Assembly: GCA_016706685.1 (NCBI GenBank)
Contig: JADJJE010000017.1
Span: forward strand, 1 to 64,000
Source of the DNA: Sandaracinaceae bacterium
GTDB taxonomy: Bacteria > Myxococcota_A > Polyangia > Polyangiales > Houyiibacteriaceae
Direction: 5' to 3'
Length of the DNA: 64,000 nt
Positions 53,541-61,575 of the stretch are shown piece by piece (the stretch's first letter is position 1; each line of letters starts with the position of its first letter). The notes under the pieces were generated by a model. The model was not told where the DNA came from. It saw only the letters and a list, made by a program, of their open reading frames with translations, and did no database searches. Position numbers and translations under genes: made by a program.

Positions 53541-55211
53541 TTGCACGGCGGCACCACGCAAGAGAGCACCCCGCAAGGCCACGCACCGTTCCGCACGGGC
53601 GCGGTCATCGGCGAGCGCTACGAGGTCATGCGTCAGCTCGACCAAGACCCCCTGAGCGCCCTTTACGAGTGCCGCGACCACGAGGACGACCGGCTGGTCT
53701 GGGTGCGCATCGCGAGTCCTGCGCTCTCCCCCGACGCCGACACGGCACGCGCCTATGCCAGCAGGCTCTCGCCCATGGTGGGGGTGAACGGGCCGCACCT
53801 GGCGGGGCTGCGCGCCGTGGATGTGCACCAGGGATCGACGCTCTTCGTGGTGGAGCCCCAGAGCCCAGGCACGTCGCTCAGTGCCATGCTGTTGAGCCGC
53901 ACCGAGGCACGCATGAACGCCGACGAGCTGCTGCCCATCTTGGTGCAGCTCGCCGACGCGCTAGACGCCTGCCCGGCGGGGCGACACCACGGGGAGGTGC
54001 GCCTCGAGCGCGTGTTCGTGGACGGCATGGGCACGGTGCACCTGACCGGGGCGTTCCTCATCGCCGCTGCACCGCCGCGGCCGCTGGCCACCATCCTGCG
54101 CGCCCACGACCGGCTGCGACGCGAGTTCGCCCCCGAGGTCCTCACGGGTGTCGCACGCGACTCCGCCGACCTGTTCGCGGCCGGCCAGCTCGCGTACCAG
54201 GCGCTCACGGGAGAGCGCGCCTGTGAGCCAGGCGCCTCCGTGCCGGCGCGCCTCGGCGGCGTGGGAGACGAGATCGCCAAGCTCATCGCCGCCCATCCGC
54301 GGCGCCGGCCGCCCTCGCTCACGCCGCTGCTCGAGGCTCTCGCCCGCCAGGCGGGGACAGCGCTGCCCAGCCGTCCAGACGTCGCGCGCTCTTCGCTGCT
54401 GGGTGAGGGCGAAGAAGACCGCGTGGCCGAAGCCACCGCCGTGGTGCGCCACCCCAGCAAGTCGAGCCAGCCCCCGGGCGCGACGCGGGCCTTCGCGGCG
54501 AGGCCGGCGCAGGCGCGCAGCGCGCGGCGCCCCGCGGACGGTGACCAGAGCGGGACGGCCGAGCTCTCGCTCGACGACCTGAACGCCATGAGCGAGACCG
54601 GGGGGCCGGAGGAACAGACCGTGGACCACGAAGACCCCGCCGACGACGCCCTGCCCGAACTGGACGAGGACGCCAAGACTCGCCAGGTGAAGCTCGCTGA
54701 CGTGCAGGCCCAAGACCCAGACGACGACAGCGACACTGCGGATACGGAACCCCCACCGCCGCCAGCCCCGTCCGGCGATGACGATGACGATGACGATGAC
54801 GACGACGTCCCGCTCGTGCGCCCGCGCGACGAAGCCACGATGAAGATCGCCTTCGCCGACATCAAGCCCACGGGTCCCGCCCGGCGCACCCTGCAGGGTC
54901 CATCCACGCTGATCACGCGGCTGCCCAGCGGCGCCGAGGCCCCGGCTGCGGCGCGCCCCAAGGCCCAGCGACGTCGCCGCGATGTGATCGTCCCGGCCTT
55001 GTTCGCGGCGGTGGTCATCGTGGCCGCCAGCCTGGCGTTCGCGCTCTTCAAGAAGTGGCGCATCGAGCAAGACCAGCACGAGCGGGTGCGCGAGCACATC
55101 GAGCAGCTCCAAGACGCCGACCCCGTAGCCGGGCAAGCGCCCGCTCTGGCTCCCGCGCCGGGAGATGTGCCCCCCGCGCCCGAACACGTGCCTCCCGAAG
55201 GCGCCCCCTGA
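53541..55211 (+). CDS. serine/threonine-kinase-like membrane protein, probable pseudokinase
   Basis: 556 residues from a TTG at 53541. Residues ~20-265 follow the kinase fold: GAVIGERYEVMRQLDQ is the first strand and DSADLFAAGQLAYQALTGER the helical F region. The catalytic elements are gone: no glycine loop, the beta-3 Lys is Arg (VWVRI, 53-57), HRD is HGE with its downstream Lys and Asn replaced (GEVRLERVF, 151-159), and DFG is absent (HLTGAF), although APE is retained (197-199). Residues ~265-480 are disordered and end in a run of Asp. One membrane helix follows (VIVAASLAFALFKKWRI region, about 482-504), with a short C-terminal tail. A signal-binding or scaffolding role is likely rather than phosphorylation. 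Confidence 0.78.
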   Translation: MHGGTTQESTPQGHAPFRTGAVIGERYEVMRQLDQDPLSALYECRDHEDDRLVWVRIASPALSPDADTARAYASRLSPMVGVNGPHLAGLRAVDVHQGSTLFVVEPQSPGTSLSAMLLSRTEARMNADELLPILVQLADALDACPAGRHHGEVRLERVFVDGMGTVHLTGAFLIAAAPPRPLATILRAHDRLRREFAPEVLTGVARDSADLFAAGQLAYQALTGERACEPGASVPARLGGVGDEIAKLIAAHPRRRPPSLTPLLEALARQAGTALPSRPDVARSSLLGEGEEDRVAEATAVVRHPSKSSQPPGATRAFAARPAQARSARRPADGDQSGTAELSLDDLNAMSETGGPEEQTVDHEDPADDALPELDEDAKTRQVKLADVQAQDPDDDSDTADTEPPPPPAPSGDDDDDDDDDDVPLVRPRDEATMKIAFADIKPTGPARRTLQGPSTLITRLPSGAEAPAAARPKAQRRRRDVIVPALFAAVVIVAASLAFALFKKWRIEQDQHERVREHIEQLQDADPVAGQAPALAPAPGDVPPAPEHVPPEGAP

Positions 55212-55314
55212 ACGCGGGCTGCCAGGCGCGGGCAACGGGCGCCTTCGGACATTCGGACCTACACTCGTCTCATCGGTCAGCACGCACAGGCCCGCTGCTG
55301 CACCCCGCCCCGCG

Positions 55315-56124
55315 ATGCTCATCCCCGGTCTCTTCATCACCACCGCCGTGCTCTACGGCATCGCGTGCGCGCTCTACCTCGCGCACCTGACGCGTGGTCG
55401 CGAAGGCCTGACGCGCGCCACCAACGTCACGCTGGGCCTGGCGGTGGCGCTGCACGTGGCCTACCTGGTGGGTGACGTGGCCGCTGGCAGCAGCCTGGTG
55501 GGCGACATCCACCGCGTGCTGTCGCTGGTCTCGTTCGCCATCGTCAGCGCCTTCCTCGCCACCACGCTCCAGCGCCCCGTGACGGTGCTGGGGGCCTTCA
55601 TCACGCCGGTCACGCTGCTGTTCTTCCTGGCTTCGGGGCTCGGCCACAGCGTGTCGTCGGTGCCCCCCGAGGTGCGCTCGCGCCTGCTGCCGTTCCACAT
55701 CGGTGTGAACGTGCTGGGCGTCAGCGCCTTCGCGCTCGCGTTCGGGGCGGCGCTGGCCTACGTGCTGCAGGAGCGCATGCTGCGCCGCAAGGAGCTGGGC
55801 GGCTTGTTCCAGCGGCTGCCCGCGCTGGACGTGCTGGACTCGCTCAGCTTTCGCGCCTCGCTGGTGGGGTTCTCCCTGCTGACCGTGGGCGTGGTCACGG
55901 GCGCGTTGTGGATGGCGCGCGAGCACGCGGGGCGGCTCATGCTGGAGCCCGCGCCGCTCATGGGCATCGCCACCTGGTGGGTGTTCGCGTCCATCCTCGG
56001 CCTGCGTGTCATGTCCGGCTGGCGTGGCCGGCGCGCGGCGCTCGGCACCATCGTGGGCTTCCTCTGCGCGGTGAGCGTGCTGGCCTTCTATGTCCTGCGC
56101 GCGTCCGGGGGCGCGCTGTCGTGA
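55315..56124 (+). CDS. CcsA/HemX-like cytochrome c assembly membrane protein
   Basis: 269 residues from the ATG at 55315, with eight membrane helices (for example LFITTAVLYGIACALYLAHL, VLSLVSFAIVSAFLATTLQR, FITPVTLLFFLASGLGHSV, LGVSAFALAFGAALAYVLQE, SLVGFSLLTVGVVTGALWMA). This is the cytochrome c assembly (CcsA/CcmF-related) layout of the small HemX/YpjD branch. A tryptophan-containing periplasmic loop (GIATWWVFASILGLRVMSGW) lies near the end. Its stop overlaps the hemA start (GTGA), as in hemX-hemA operons, supporting a haem-related role, possibly tuning HemA levels or haem delivery. Confidence 0.85.
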   Translation: MLIPGLFITTAVLYGIACALYLAHLTRGREGLTRATNVTLGLAVALHVAYLVGDVAAGSSLVGDIHRVLSLVSFAIVSAFLATTLQRPVTVLGAFITPVTLLFFLASGLGHSVSSVPPEVRSRLLPFHIGVNVLGVSAFALAFGAALAYVLQERMLRRKELGGLFQRLPALDVLDSLSFRASLVGFSLLTVGVVTGALWMAREHAGRLMLEPAPLMGIATWWVFASILGLRVMSGWRGRRAALGTIVGFLCAVSVLAFYVLRASGGALS

Positions 56125-57503
56125 ACAGCGACCTCATCGTCATCGGGTTGTCGCACCACACGGCCCCGGTGGAGCTGCGCGAGCGCCTGGCCACGGGCGA
56201 CGCCGACGTGCCCGCCGAGCTGCAGGCCCTGGTCTCGGAGGCGGGGCTCCACGAGGCGCTGCTGCTGTCCACGTGCAACCGCGTGGAGCTGTATGCCCAC
56301 GCCGCAGAGCCCCACAAGGCGCTCGAGCGTGCCCGGGCGCACTTCCGCGAGCGGGGCGGCGAGGGCGTGGAGGGCTGCCTCTATCACCACCGTGGCGCGG
56401 AGGCCACGCACCACGCCTTCCGCGTGGCGGCCAGCCTCGACTCGCTGGTGGTGGGTGAGCCGCAGATCCTCGGTCAGGTGAAGACCGCCTTCGAGCTGGC
56501 CAACGACGCGGGCACCGTGGGCATGCTGCTCGGGCGCTGCTTCACGCGGGCGTTCGCGGTGGCCAAGCGGGTGCGCACCGAGACGCGCATCGCCGAGGGC
56601 ACGGTCAGCATCAGCTCGGTGGCGGTGGAGCTGGCGCAGAAGATCTTCGGCGAGCTCCGCGGGCGCCGTGCGCTGCTGCTCGGCGCCGGCCAGATGGGCG
56701 AGACGGCGGCCCGCAGCCTCAGCGCCACCGGCGCCCGTCTGGTGGTGGTCAACCGCAGCCGCGAGAAGGCCGACGCGCTGGCCACGTCGTGCGGCGGCGA
56801 GGCACGCGACTACGAGGCGCTGCTCAGCGAGCTGGTCCAGGCCGACGTGGTCATCTCGTCCACCTCGTCCACGGGCTTCGTGCTCACGCGCGAGCTCATG
56901 CGCGAGGTGTGCCGCTCGCGGCGCCACCGGCCCCTGTTCATCATCGACATCGCCGTCCCGCGCGACGTGGACCCTCGCGTGGCCGAGATGGACAACGTCT
57001 TCCTGTACGACGTGGACGACCTCCAGAAGGTCGCGGACGAGGGGCTGGCACAGCGCCGTCAGGAAGCCGAGGCGGCGGAGGCCATCGTCACGGCGGAGGT
57101 CACGGAGTTCGAGGCCTGGCGCCGCTCGCTGGCGCTCACGCCCACCATCGTGGAGCTGCGGAGTCACTTCCAGCAGGTGGTGCGTGAGGAAGTGGCCCGC
57201 ACCGCGCAGCGTCTGTCCGGTAGCAGCGCGGAAGACGAACGCGCGCTCAAGGCCATGAGCGAGGCCATCGTCAACAAGCTGCTGCATCCCGCGCTCACCA
57301 CGCTGAAGGCGGGCGCCACCCAGCCCGAGGGCGAGCAGCTCATCGCCGCGGCGCGCGCGCTCTTTCAGCTGGGCTCCGGCCCAGCCGCGGAGGCTGCGGT
57401 CGAGGCCGCTGACCCCAAGAAGGCCCACGAAGCACCGCGGGGCACATCCGTCGAACGGCCCGCCACCCCACCGCTCCCCACTCGAAAGACCCACGGCGCA
57501 TGA
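56121..57503 (+). CDS. hemA: glutamyl-tRNA reductase
   Basis: 460 residues from the GTG at 56121. It reduces glutamyl-tRNA(Glu) to glutamate-1-semialdehyde with NADPH, the committed step of C5 haem synthesis. The N-terminal catalytic domain contains the active Cys in LLLSTCNRVELYAHAAEPHK; the substrate-binding loop is RVAASLDSLVVGEPQILGQV; the NADPH Rossmann motif is ALLLGAGQMGETAARSLSAT; the C-terminal dimerisation helix includes LFQLGSG. The C-terminal ~40 residues are a Pro/Ala/Lys-rich extension. It overlaps hemC by four bases (ATGA), so both are co-translated. Confidence 0.96.
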   Translation: MNSDLIVIGLSHHTAPVELRERLATGDADVPAELQALVSEAGLHEALLLSTCNRVELYAHAAEPHKALERARAHFRERGGEGVEGCLYHHRGAEATHHAFRVAASLDSLVVGEPQILGQVKTAFELANDAGTVGMLLGRCFTRAFAVAKRVRTETRIAEGTVSISSVAVELAQKIFGELRGRRALLLGAGQMGETAARSLSATGARLVVVNRSREKADALATSCGGEARDYEALLSELVQADVVISSTSSTGFVLTRELMREVCRSRRHRPLFIIDIAVPRDVDPRVAEMDNVFLYDVDDLQKVADEGLAQRRQEAEAAEAIVTAEVTEFEAWRRSLALTPTIVELRSHFQQVVREEVARTAQRLSGSSAEDERALKAMSEAIVNKLLHPALTTLKAGATQPEGEQLIAAARALFQLGSGPAAEAAVEAADPKKAHEAPRGTSVERPATPPLPTRKTHGA

Positions 57504-58489
57504 AGCTCCGCGTGGCGACCCGCCGCAGCAACCTCGCGCTCACGCAGATGCGGGCGTTCACCGCGCGCATCGTGGCGCTCCACCCCGAGGTCGAGATCGA
57601 GGAGGTGCACGTCACCACGCTGGGCGACCGCGTCACCGACCGTCCGCTGGCCGCCATCGGTGGCAAGGGGCTGTTCGTGTCCGAGGTGGAAGCCTGCGTG
57701 TCGCGCGGTGAGGCCGACTTCGCGGTGCACTCGCTGAAAGACGTCCCGGGCGACGTGGAGCTGGCCGAGGGCATGGCGCTGGTGTGCCTCCCCGAGCGTG
57801 AAGACCCGCGCGACGTGCTGCTCACGCGTGACGGCATCGACCTCATGTCGCTGACGGCGGCGGCTCGTGTGGGGACCACGTCCCTGCGCCGCGTCGCGCA
57901 GCTGCGCGTGCAGCGTCCGGACCTGCACTACGCCACCCTGCGCGGCAACGTGGAGACGCGCCTCGGCAAGCTGGACAGCGGCGAGTTCGACGCCATCGTG
58001 TTGGCCGCGGCTGGGTTGCGCCGCCTCGGGCTGCTCGGGTCGCGCGCGCACCAGGTGCTGGACCGCGAGGTGTGTCTACCGGCCGTGGGGCAGGGCACGC
58101 TGGCCATCGAGGCGCGCGCCAACAACCAGGCGCTCATCGACCTGCTGCTGCCGCTCGAGGACCCCACCACGCGGCTGGCCACCGAAGCCGAGCGCGAGCT
58201 GCTGCGCTGCATGCAGGGCAGCTGCCGCGTGCCGCTGGCCGGCCACGCCACGTTGGACCCGGTGTCCGGGCGCATGCGCCTCGACGGCTTCGTGGGCGGG
58301 GTGGAGACCGACGAGACTCTCTCCGGCTGCAGCGAGATCTACCTTCGCGGCCGCACGCAGGATGCCCGCTGCGAAGAGGCACGCGCGCTCGGCCGCGAGG
58401 TGGCCGAGGGGTTGATCGCCCGCGGCGCCCAGCGCTTGATGCGCGAAGCCGAGGCCGCCGTGCTGCGCCGCGAGCTGACGAGCAACTGA
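57500..58489 (+). CDS. hemC: porphobilinogen deaminase (hydroxymethylbilane synthase)
   Basis: 329 residues. It polymerises four porphobilinogens on a dipyrromethane cofactor bound to a Cys, here in MQGSCRVPLAGHA. Other blocks: KLRVATRRSNLALTQMRAFT, LAAIGGKGLFVSEVE, DFAVHSLKDVPGDVELAEGM, VGTTSLRRVAQLRVQRPDLH and VCLPAVGQGTLAIEARANNQ. Length is slightly above the ~310 norm. Directly after hemA with an ATGA overlap; hemB and hemD are not in the window. Confidence 0.96.
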   Translation: MKLRVATRRSNLALTQMRAFTARIVALHPEVEIEEVHVTTLGDRVTDRPLAAIGGKGLFVSEVEACVSRGEADFAVHSLKDVPGDVELAEGMALVCLPEREDPRDVLLTRDGIDLMSLTAAARVGTTSLRRVAQLRVQRPDLHYATLRGNVETRLGKLDSGEFDAIVLAAAGLRRLGLLGSRAHQVLDREVCLPAVGQGTLAIEARANNQALIDLLLPLEDPTTRLATEAERELLRCMQGSCRVPLAGHATLDPVSGRMRLDGFVGGVETDETLSGCSEIYLRGRTQDARCEEARALGREVAEGLIARGAQRLMREAEAAVLRRELTSN

Positions 58490-58526
58490 GCGGGGCCTCT
58501 GGGCATCTCGAGAGGGGCGGGTTCGC

Positions 58527-58690
58527 TGCGTTGCGGCAAGGCGATATGGGCACCCACGGCTCGGGCCTCATGATCTCACACATCTCGCGAGGGGGCCGAT
58601 TCGCTTTGCTGCAAGGTTCTATGGGCACCCCCGGCTGGAAGGGCTGGAAGCCGGGGGTGCCTATTGTGCCTTGCCACAAGGCACATCGGC
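58527..58690. repeat. palindromic repeat island (three units of a dispersed family)
   Basis: The unit is GCAAGG, a few bases, then ATGGGCACCC-x-CGGCT. It occurs on the plus strand at about 58535-58560 and 58611-58634, and on the minus strand at about 58650-58675 as CCGGGGGTGCCTATTGTGCC. The second and third units form a long hairpin around GGAAGGGCTGGAA. The block 58547-58640 is homologous to 13011-12914 (inverted) and its last third matches 10781-10814. It fills the 320-base gap between hemC and the haemoglobin gene, where I see no gene. Confidence 0.75.
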
Positions 58691-58810
58691 CGCTGGCGAG
58701 ATCCTCTAGTCTCAGCTGGGTGCCCATGACCCGGCGCCAGACGCCTTGACCCGACGCCGCGCGTCTGCAATCAAGCATGTGATATACCTGATTACTCCCG
58801 GAGGCCTCCG

Positions 58811-59350
58811 ATGAGCGCATGGATGACCCACCAAGTTGGCGAGCACGTCCTCCTGGACGACCAGCTCTTCGAAGTGACGCAGGTCGCGCGGACGCGCTGG
58901 GGCTCCACCACGTATCGCGTCACGGCGGGTGATGGTCGCACGCGCTGGCTGACCCCGCGGCGCGCGGAGGCGCTCGCCCCGTACGTGGACGCCGCGACCA
59001 TCGAGCGCATGGTGCTCGCGTTCTATGGGCGCATCCGCGAGGACGTGGTGCTCGGGCCCATCTTCGACGCGCGCATCGCCGACTGGGGGCCGCACCTCAC
59101 GCGCATGGTGCACTTCTGGAGCGCCGTGCTGCTGGCCGCGCCAGGCTTCATGGGCAACCCCATGCAGAAGCACCGCGAGCTCACGGGCGTGGCACCGCAG
59201 GACTTCGAGCGCTGGCTCGGCCTCTTTGGCGAGACCCTGGGCGAGATCTTCGAGCCGCCCGTGGCCGACGCGATCCTGCTGCGCGCAAGGCGCATCGCCG
59301 GGCGGTTGAGCGGCGCGATGTTCGAGGAGGCGCGGCCCGCGTGCGCCTGA
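58811..59350 (+). CDS. group III-like truncated haemoglobin with an N-terminal extension
   Basis: 179 residues; the start ATG follows a GGAGG ribosome site. The globin core begins near residue 62 (ERMVLAFYGRIREDVVLGPI). It contains DWGPHLTRMVHFWSAVLLAA, the helix B/C-E landmarks of group III trHbs, and GNPMQKHRELTGVAPQDFER, where the His of QKHREL is the likely proximal residue, then WLGLFGETLGEIF. The first ~60 residues are an added beta-rich segment (LLDDQLFEVTQVARTRWGST). Such globins bind O2 or NO and can detoxify NO or peroxide. The 3' end overlaps the NsrR-like gene by ten bases. Confidence 0.87.
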   Translation: MSAWMTHQVGEHVLLDDQLFEVTQVARTRWGSTTYRVTAGDGRTRWLTPRRAEALAPYVDAATIERMVLAFYGRIREDVVLGPIFDARIADWGPHLTRMVHFWSAVLLAAPGFMGNPMQKHRELTGVAPQDFERWLGLFGETLGEIFEPPVADAILLRARRIAGRLSGAMFEEARPACA

Positions 59351-59781
59351 CGTCCTTCACGGACTACGGGCTGCGGACGCTCATGTACCTCACCATCTCG
59401 GCGCGGCGCGGCGAGCCGTGCGCGTCGGTGCAGACCATCGCGGGGGCGCTGGACGTGAGCGCGCATCACCTGGCGAAGGTGTCGCAGGGCCTCGCGCAGC
59501 ACGGCTTCGTCTCGGCGCGACGGGGCCGCGACGGGGGGCTCGTGCTGGCGCGCGACCCGGCAGCGCTGAAGGTGGGACAGGTGGTGCGCGCCCTCGAGCC
59601 GAGCGAGCTGGTGCCCTGCTTCGAGAGCGCGGACGCGTGCTCGCTCACGCGCGGCTGTGGCCTGGCTGGCGCGCTCGCAAGCGCTCAGGAAGCCTTCTTG
59701 GCGCACCTCGACACGGTCACCCTCGCCGACTGCGTGGTGCAGCCGAAGGCCCTGGTGCAGCTCGTGGCGCGCGCGCGCTGA
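59341..59781 (+). CDS. Rrf2-family regulator, NsrR-like with three conserved cysteines
   Basis: 146 residues from the GTG at 59341. The N-terminal winged helix is RLTSFTDYGLRTLMYLTISA, VQTIAGALDVSAHHLAKVSQ (recognition helix) and FVSARRGRDGGLVLARDPAA, the classic Rrf2 wing. Three cysteines (C93, C100, C106 in LVPCFESADACSLTRGCGL) match the [4Fe-4S]-ligating pattern of NsrR, an NO sensor. Co-transcription with the truncated haemoglobin suggests NO-responsive control of that globin, the usual NsrR target class. The specific operator was not identified. Confidence 0.85.
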   Translation: MRLTSFTDYGLRTLMYLTISARRGEPCASVQTIAGALDVSAHHLAKVSQGLAQHGFVSARRGRDGGLVLARDPAALKVGQVVRALEPSELVPCFESADACSLTRGCGLAGALASAQEAFLAHLDTVTLADCVVQPKALVQLVARAR

Positions 59782-59801
59782 GCGCTGCACGCGGCGCAGA
59801 G

Positions 59802-60173
59802 TCAGTTGGCCGCGAGGATGCGCTGCACGCCGCTCACCGAATTGCTCATGAGCGCGTCGCGGGCCACGCCGCCGCCCACGCAGGCCAGGTAGAGTTCCTG
59901 CCCGTAGAGCCGCAGCGGCCGCACCACCACTTCGCCCCCACGCAGCAGCGGGGGCAGCGGCATGCCCATCACCGCGCGGCTCATCAGCGGCGCGATGGCG
60001 CCCAGCTCCTCACAGATGCCAGCCTCCCCGGCGCTCGCGACGATCATGCCCTGCTGGTCGGCGAGGACCAGCGCCTCGAGGCCACCACGGGCCCGGCTGT
60101 GCTCCAGCTGGAAGCGCAGGGCCGCTTCGCGCTCGGAGGTTCGTTGCTGGCGTCGTTCTTGAAGCATCCACAT
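59802..60173 (-). CDS. roadblock/LC7-like small protein
   Basis: 123 residues from the ATG at 60173; a second ATG six bases downstream is possible. After a basic helix (ERRQQRTSEREAALRFQLEH) comes ARGGLEALVLADQQGMIVAS, the beta-hairpin typical of roadblock/LC7 or Ser/Thr-rich GTPase partner domains, then IAPLMSRAVMGMPLPPLLRG and ELYLACVGGGVARDALMSNS. Members modulate small GTPases such as MglA-type proteins in Myxococcota. No GTPase lies in this window, so the partner is unknown. The assignment rests on fold-like pattern only. Confidence 0.62.
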   Translation of the reverse strand: MWMLQERRQQRTSEREAALRFQLEHSRARGGLEALVLADQQGMIVASAGEAGICEELGAIAPLMSRAVMGMPLPPLLRGGEVVVRPLRLYGQELYLACVGGGVARDALMSNSVSGVQRILAAN

Positions 60174-60402
60174 CGCGTACCTGCCTTTGCGCACGTAAGA
60201 TATCGTGCGACATGTAGGTAAGTGTAGACAGACGCGCTCGAGCGACCAAGTTCTCGGCAACACCGGGCTTTGACCCCATCCCCAACCTGCGATATCACGA
60301 CGCACCCGAGTCTGGGCCCCGGCGGGTCTGCGAGAGGGTCTACCCACGGGAGCGTCCCCCTTTTCACGCTCCCAAAGTCGGCAGAGGCACGCAGAGGCAC
60401 CC

Positions 60403-61575
60403 ATGAGCTTGGCAGACGTCCTGAAGAGCAACCGCGTGGTGGTCACCGTCGGCAGCGGCGGCGTGGGCAAGACCACCACGGCCGCCGCGCTCTCGGTGCA
60501 TGCGGCCATGCAGGGCAAGCGCGTGCTGTGCCTCACCATCGACCCCGCGCGGCGCCTCGCCAACAGCCTCGGGCTGGACGAGATGACCACGAGCGAGCAG
60601 GAGGTGCCGGCGCGCCTGTTCCACGAGAACAACCTGCCGCTGCCGCCCGGTGGCGTGCTGGCGGCCATGATGCTGGACACCAAGTCCACCTTCGACGAGC
60701 TGGTGAGGACGCACGCCAGCAGCCCCGAAGCACGCGACCGCATCCTGACCAACCGCATCTACCAGTACGTGGCGGGCTCGCTCGCGGGGACGCAGGAGTA
60801 CATGGCGATGGAGAAGCTCCACGCCGTGCGCAAGCAGTCCAACTGGGACCTGATCGTCTTGGACACGCCGCCCACCAGCAACGCGCTCGACTTCCTCACG
60901 GCGCCGGAGCGGCTGATCGACGCCATCGACTCGCCCGCCGTGCGCTGGTTCATGCAGGCCATCGAACCGGGCAAGGGCCGCTTCGGGCTGGGCCTCATGG
61001 CCAGCGCGTCCACCGTGCTCATCAAGGGCCTCGCTAAATTCACGGGCATCGAGTTCTTGGAAGAGGTGGCCGGGTTCGTGACGGGCATCAACGACCTCTT
61101 CGGCGGCTTCCGTGAGCACGCCACCGCGGTGAGCGCCGCGCTGCGCAGCCCGGAGGTGGCCTTCGTGGTCGTCACCAGCCCCAGCCCCATGGCCATCCGC
61201 GAGGCCACTTACTTCGCGGACAAGCTGACCGACGCGGGCATGCGCCGCGACGCGGTGGTCATCAACGGCGTGCACGTGCTGTTGTCCGAGCCGAGCATCA
61301 GCGACGCAGCGCTGGCCACCGAGTTGGCCCCGCACCTCCCCGGCATGGACGCCGCGGACACCGTGGAGCGCATGATGCAGGCCCTCCAAGACGAGCGCTT
61401 GCAGGCGGTGGCGGACCGCATCGAGTCGGACCGGCTGCAGAACCACATCCGGCAGTCGCGCGGCGGCGACCGGGTGCAGTTCGTGGAGGTGCCGGCCTTC
61501 GAAGAAGACGTGCACGATCTCGCCGCGCTAGCGCGCGTTGCTTCGTACCTCACCGGCACGGCAGGCGCCGCGTGA
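60403..61575 (+). CDS. ArsA/GET3-family ATPase
   Basis: 390 residues. The deviant Walker A is VVVTVGSGGVGKTTTAAALS (about residues 12-31), Walker A' region LCLTIDPARRLANSLG, switch I-like DLIVLDTPPTSNALDFLTAP and the A-loop segment VVVTSPSPMAIREATYFADK. Family members move anions or deliver tail-anchored proteins, but many bacterial ones have other roles. In Myxococcota a pair of such proteins is often found as cargo-related ATPases; only one is here. It lacks the Cys triad expected of arsenite pumps (I see no Cys cluster), so arsenite transport is unlikely. Its stop overlaps glmU's start (GTGA). Confidence 0.87.
   Translation: MSLADVLKSNRVVVTVGSGGVGKTTTAAALSVHAAMQGKRVLCLTIDPARRLANSLGLDEMTTSEQEVPARLFHENNLPLPPGGVLAAMMLDTKSTFDELVRTHASSPEARDRILTNRIYQYVAGSLAGTQEYMAMEKLHAVRKQSNWDLIVLDTPPTSNALDFLTAPERLIDAIDSPAVRWFMQAIEPGKGRFGLGLMASASTVLIKGLAKFTGIEFLEEVAGFVTGINDLFGGFREHATAVSAALRSPEVAFVVVTSPSPMAIREATYFADKLTDAGMRRDAVVINGVHVLLSEPSISDAALATELAPHLPGMDAADTVERMMQALQDERLQAVADRIESDRLQNHIRQSRGGDRVQFVEVPAFEEDVHDLAALARVASYLTGTAGAA

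Noticed and set aside
58770..58810. Possible NsrR-type operator before the haemoglobin gene
   Set aside because: AT-rich with a few fitting bases, but no clear dyad matching the NsrR consensus could be read.
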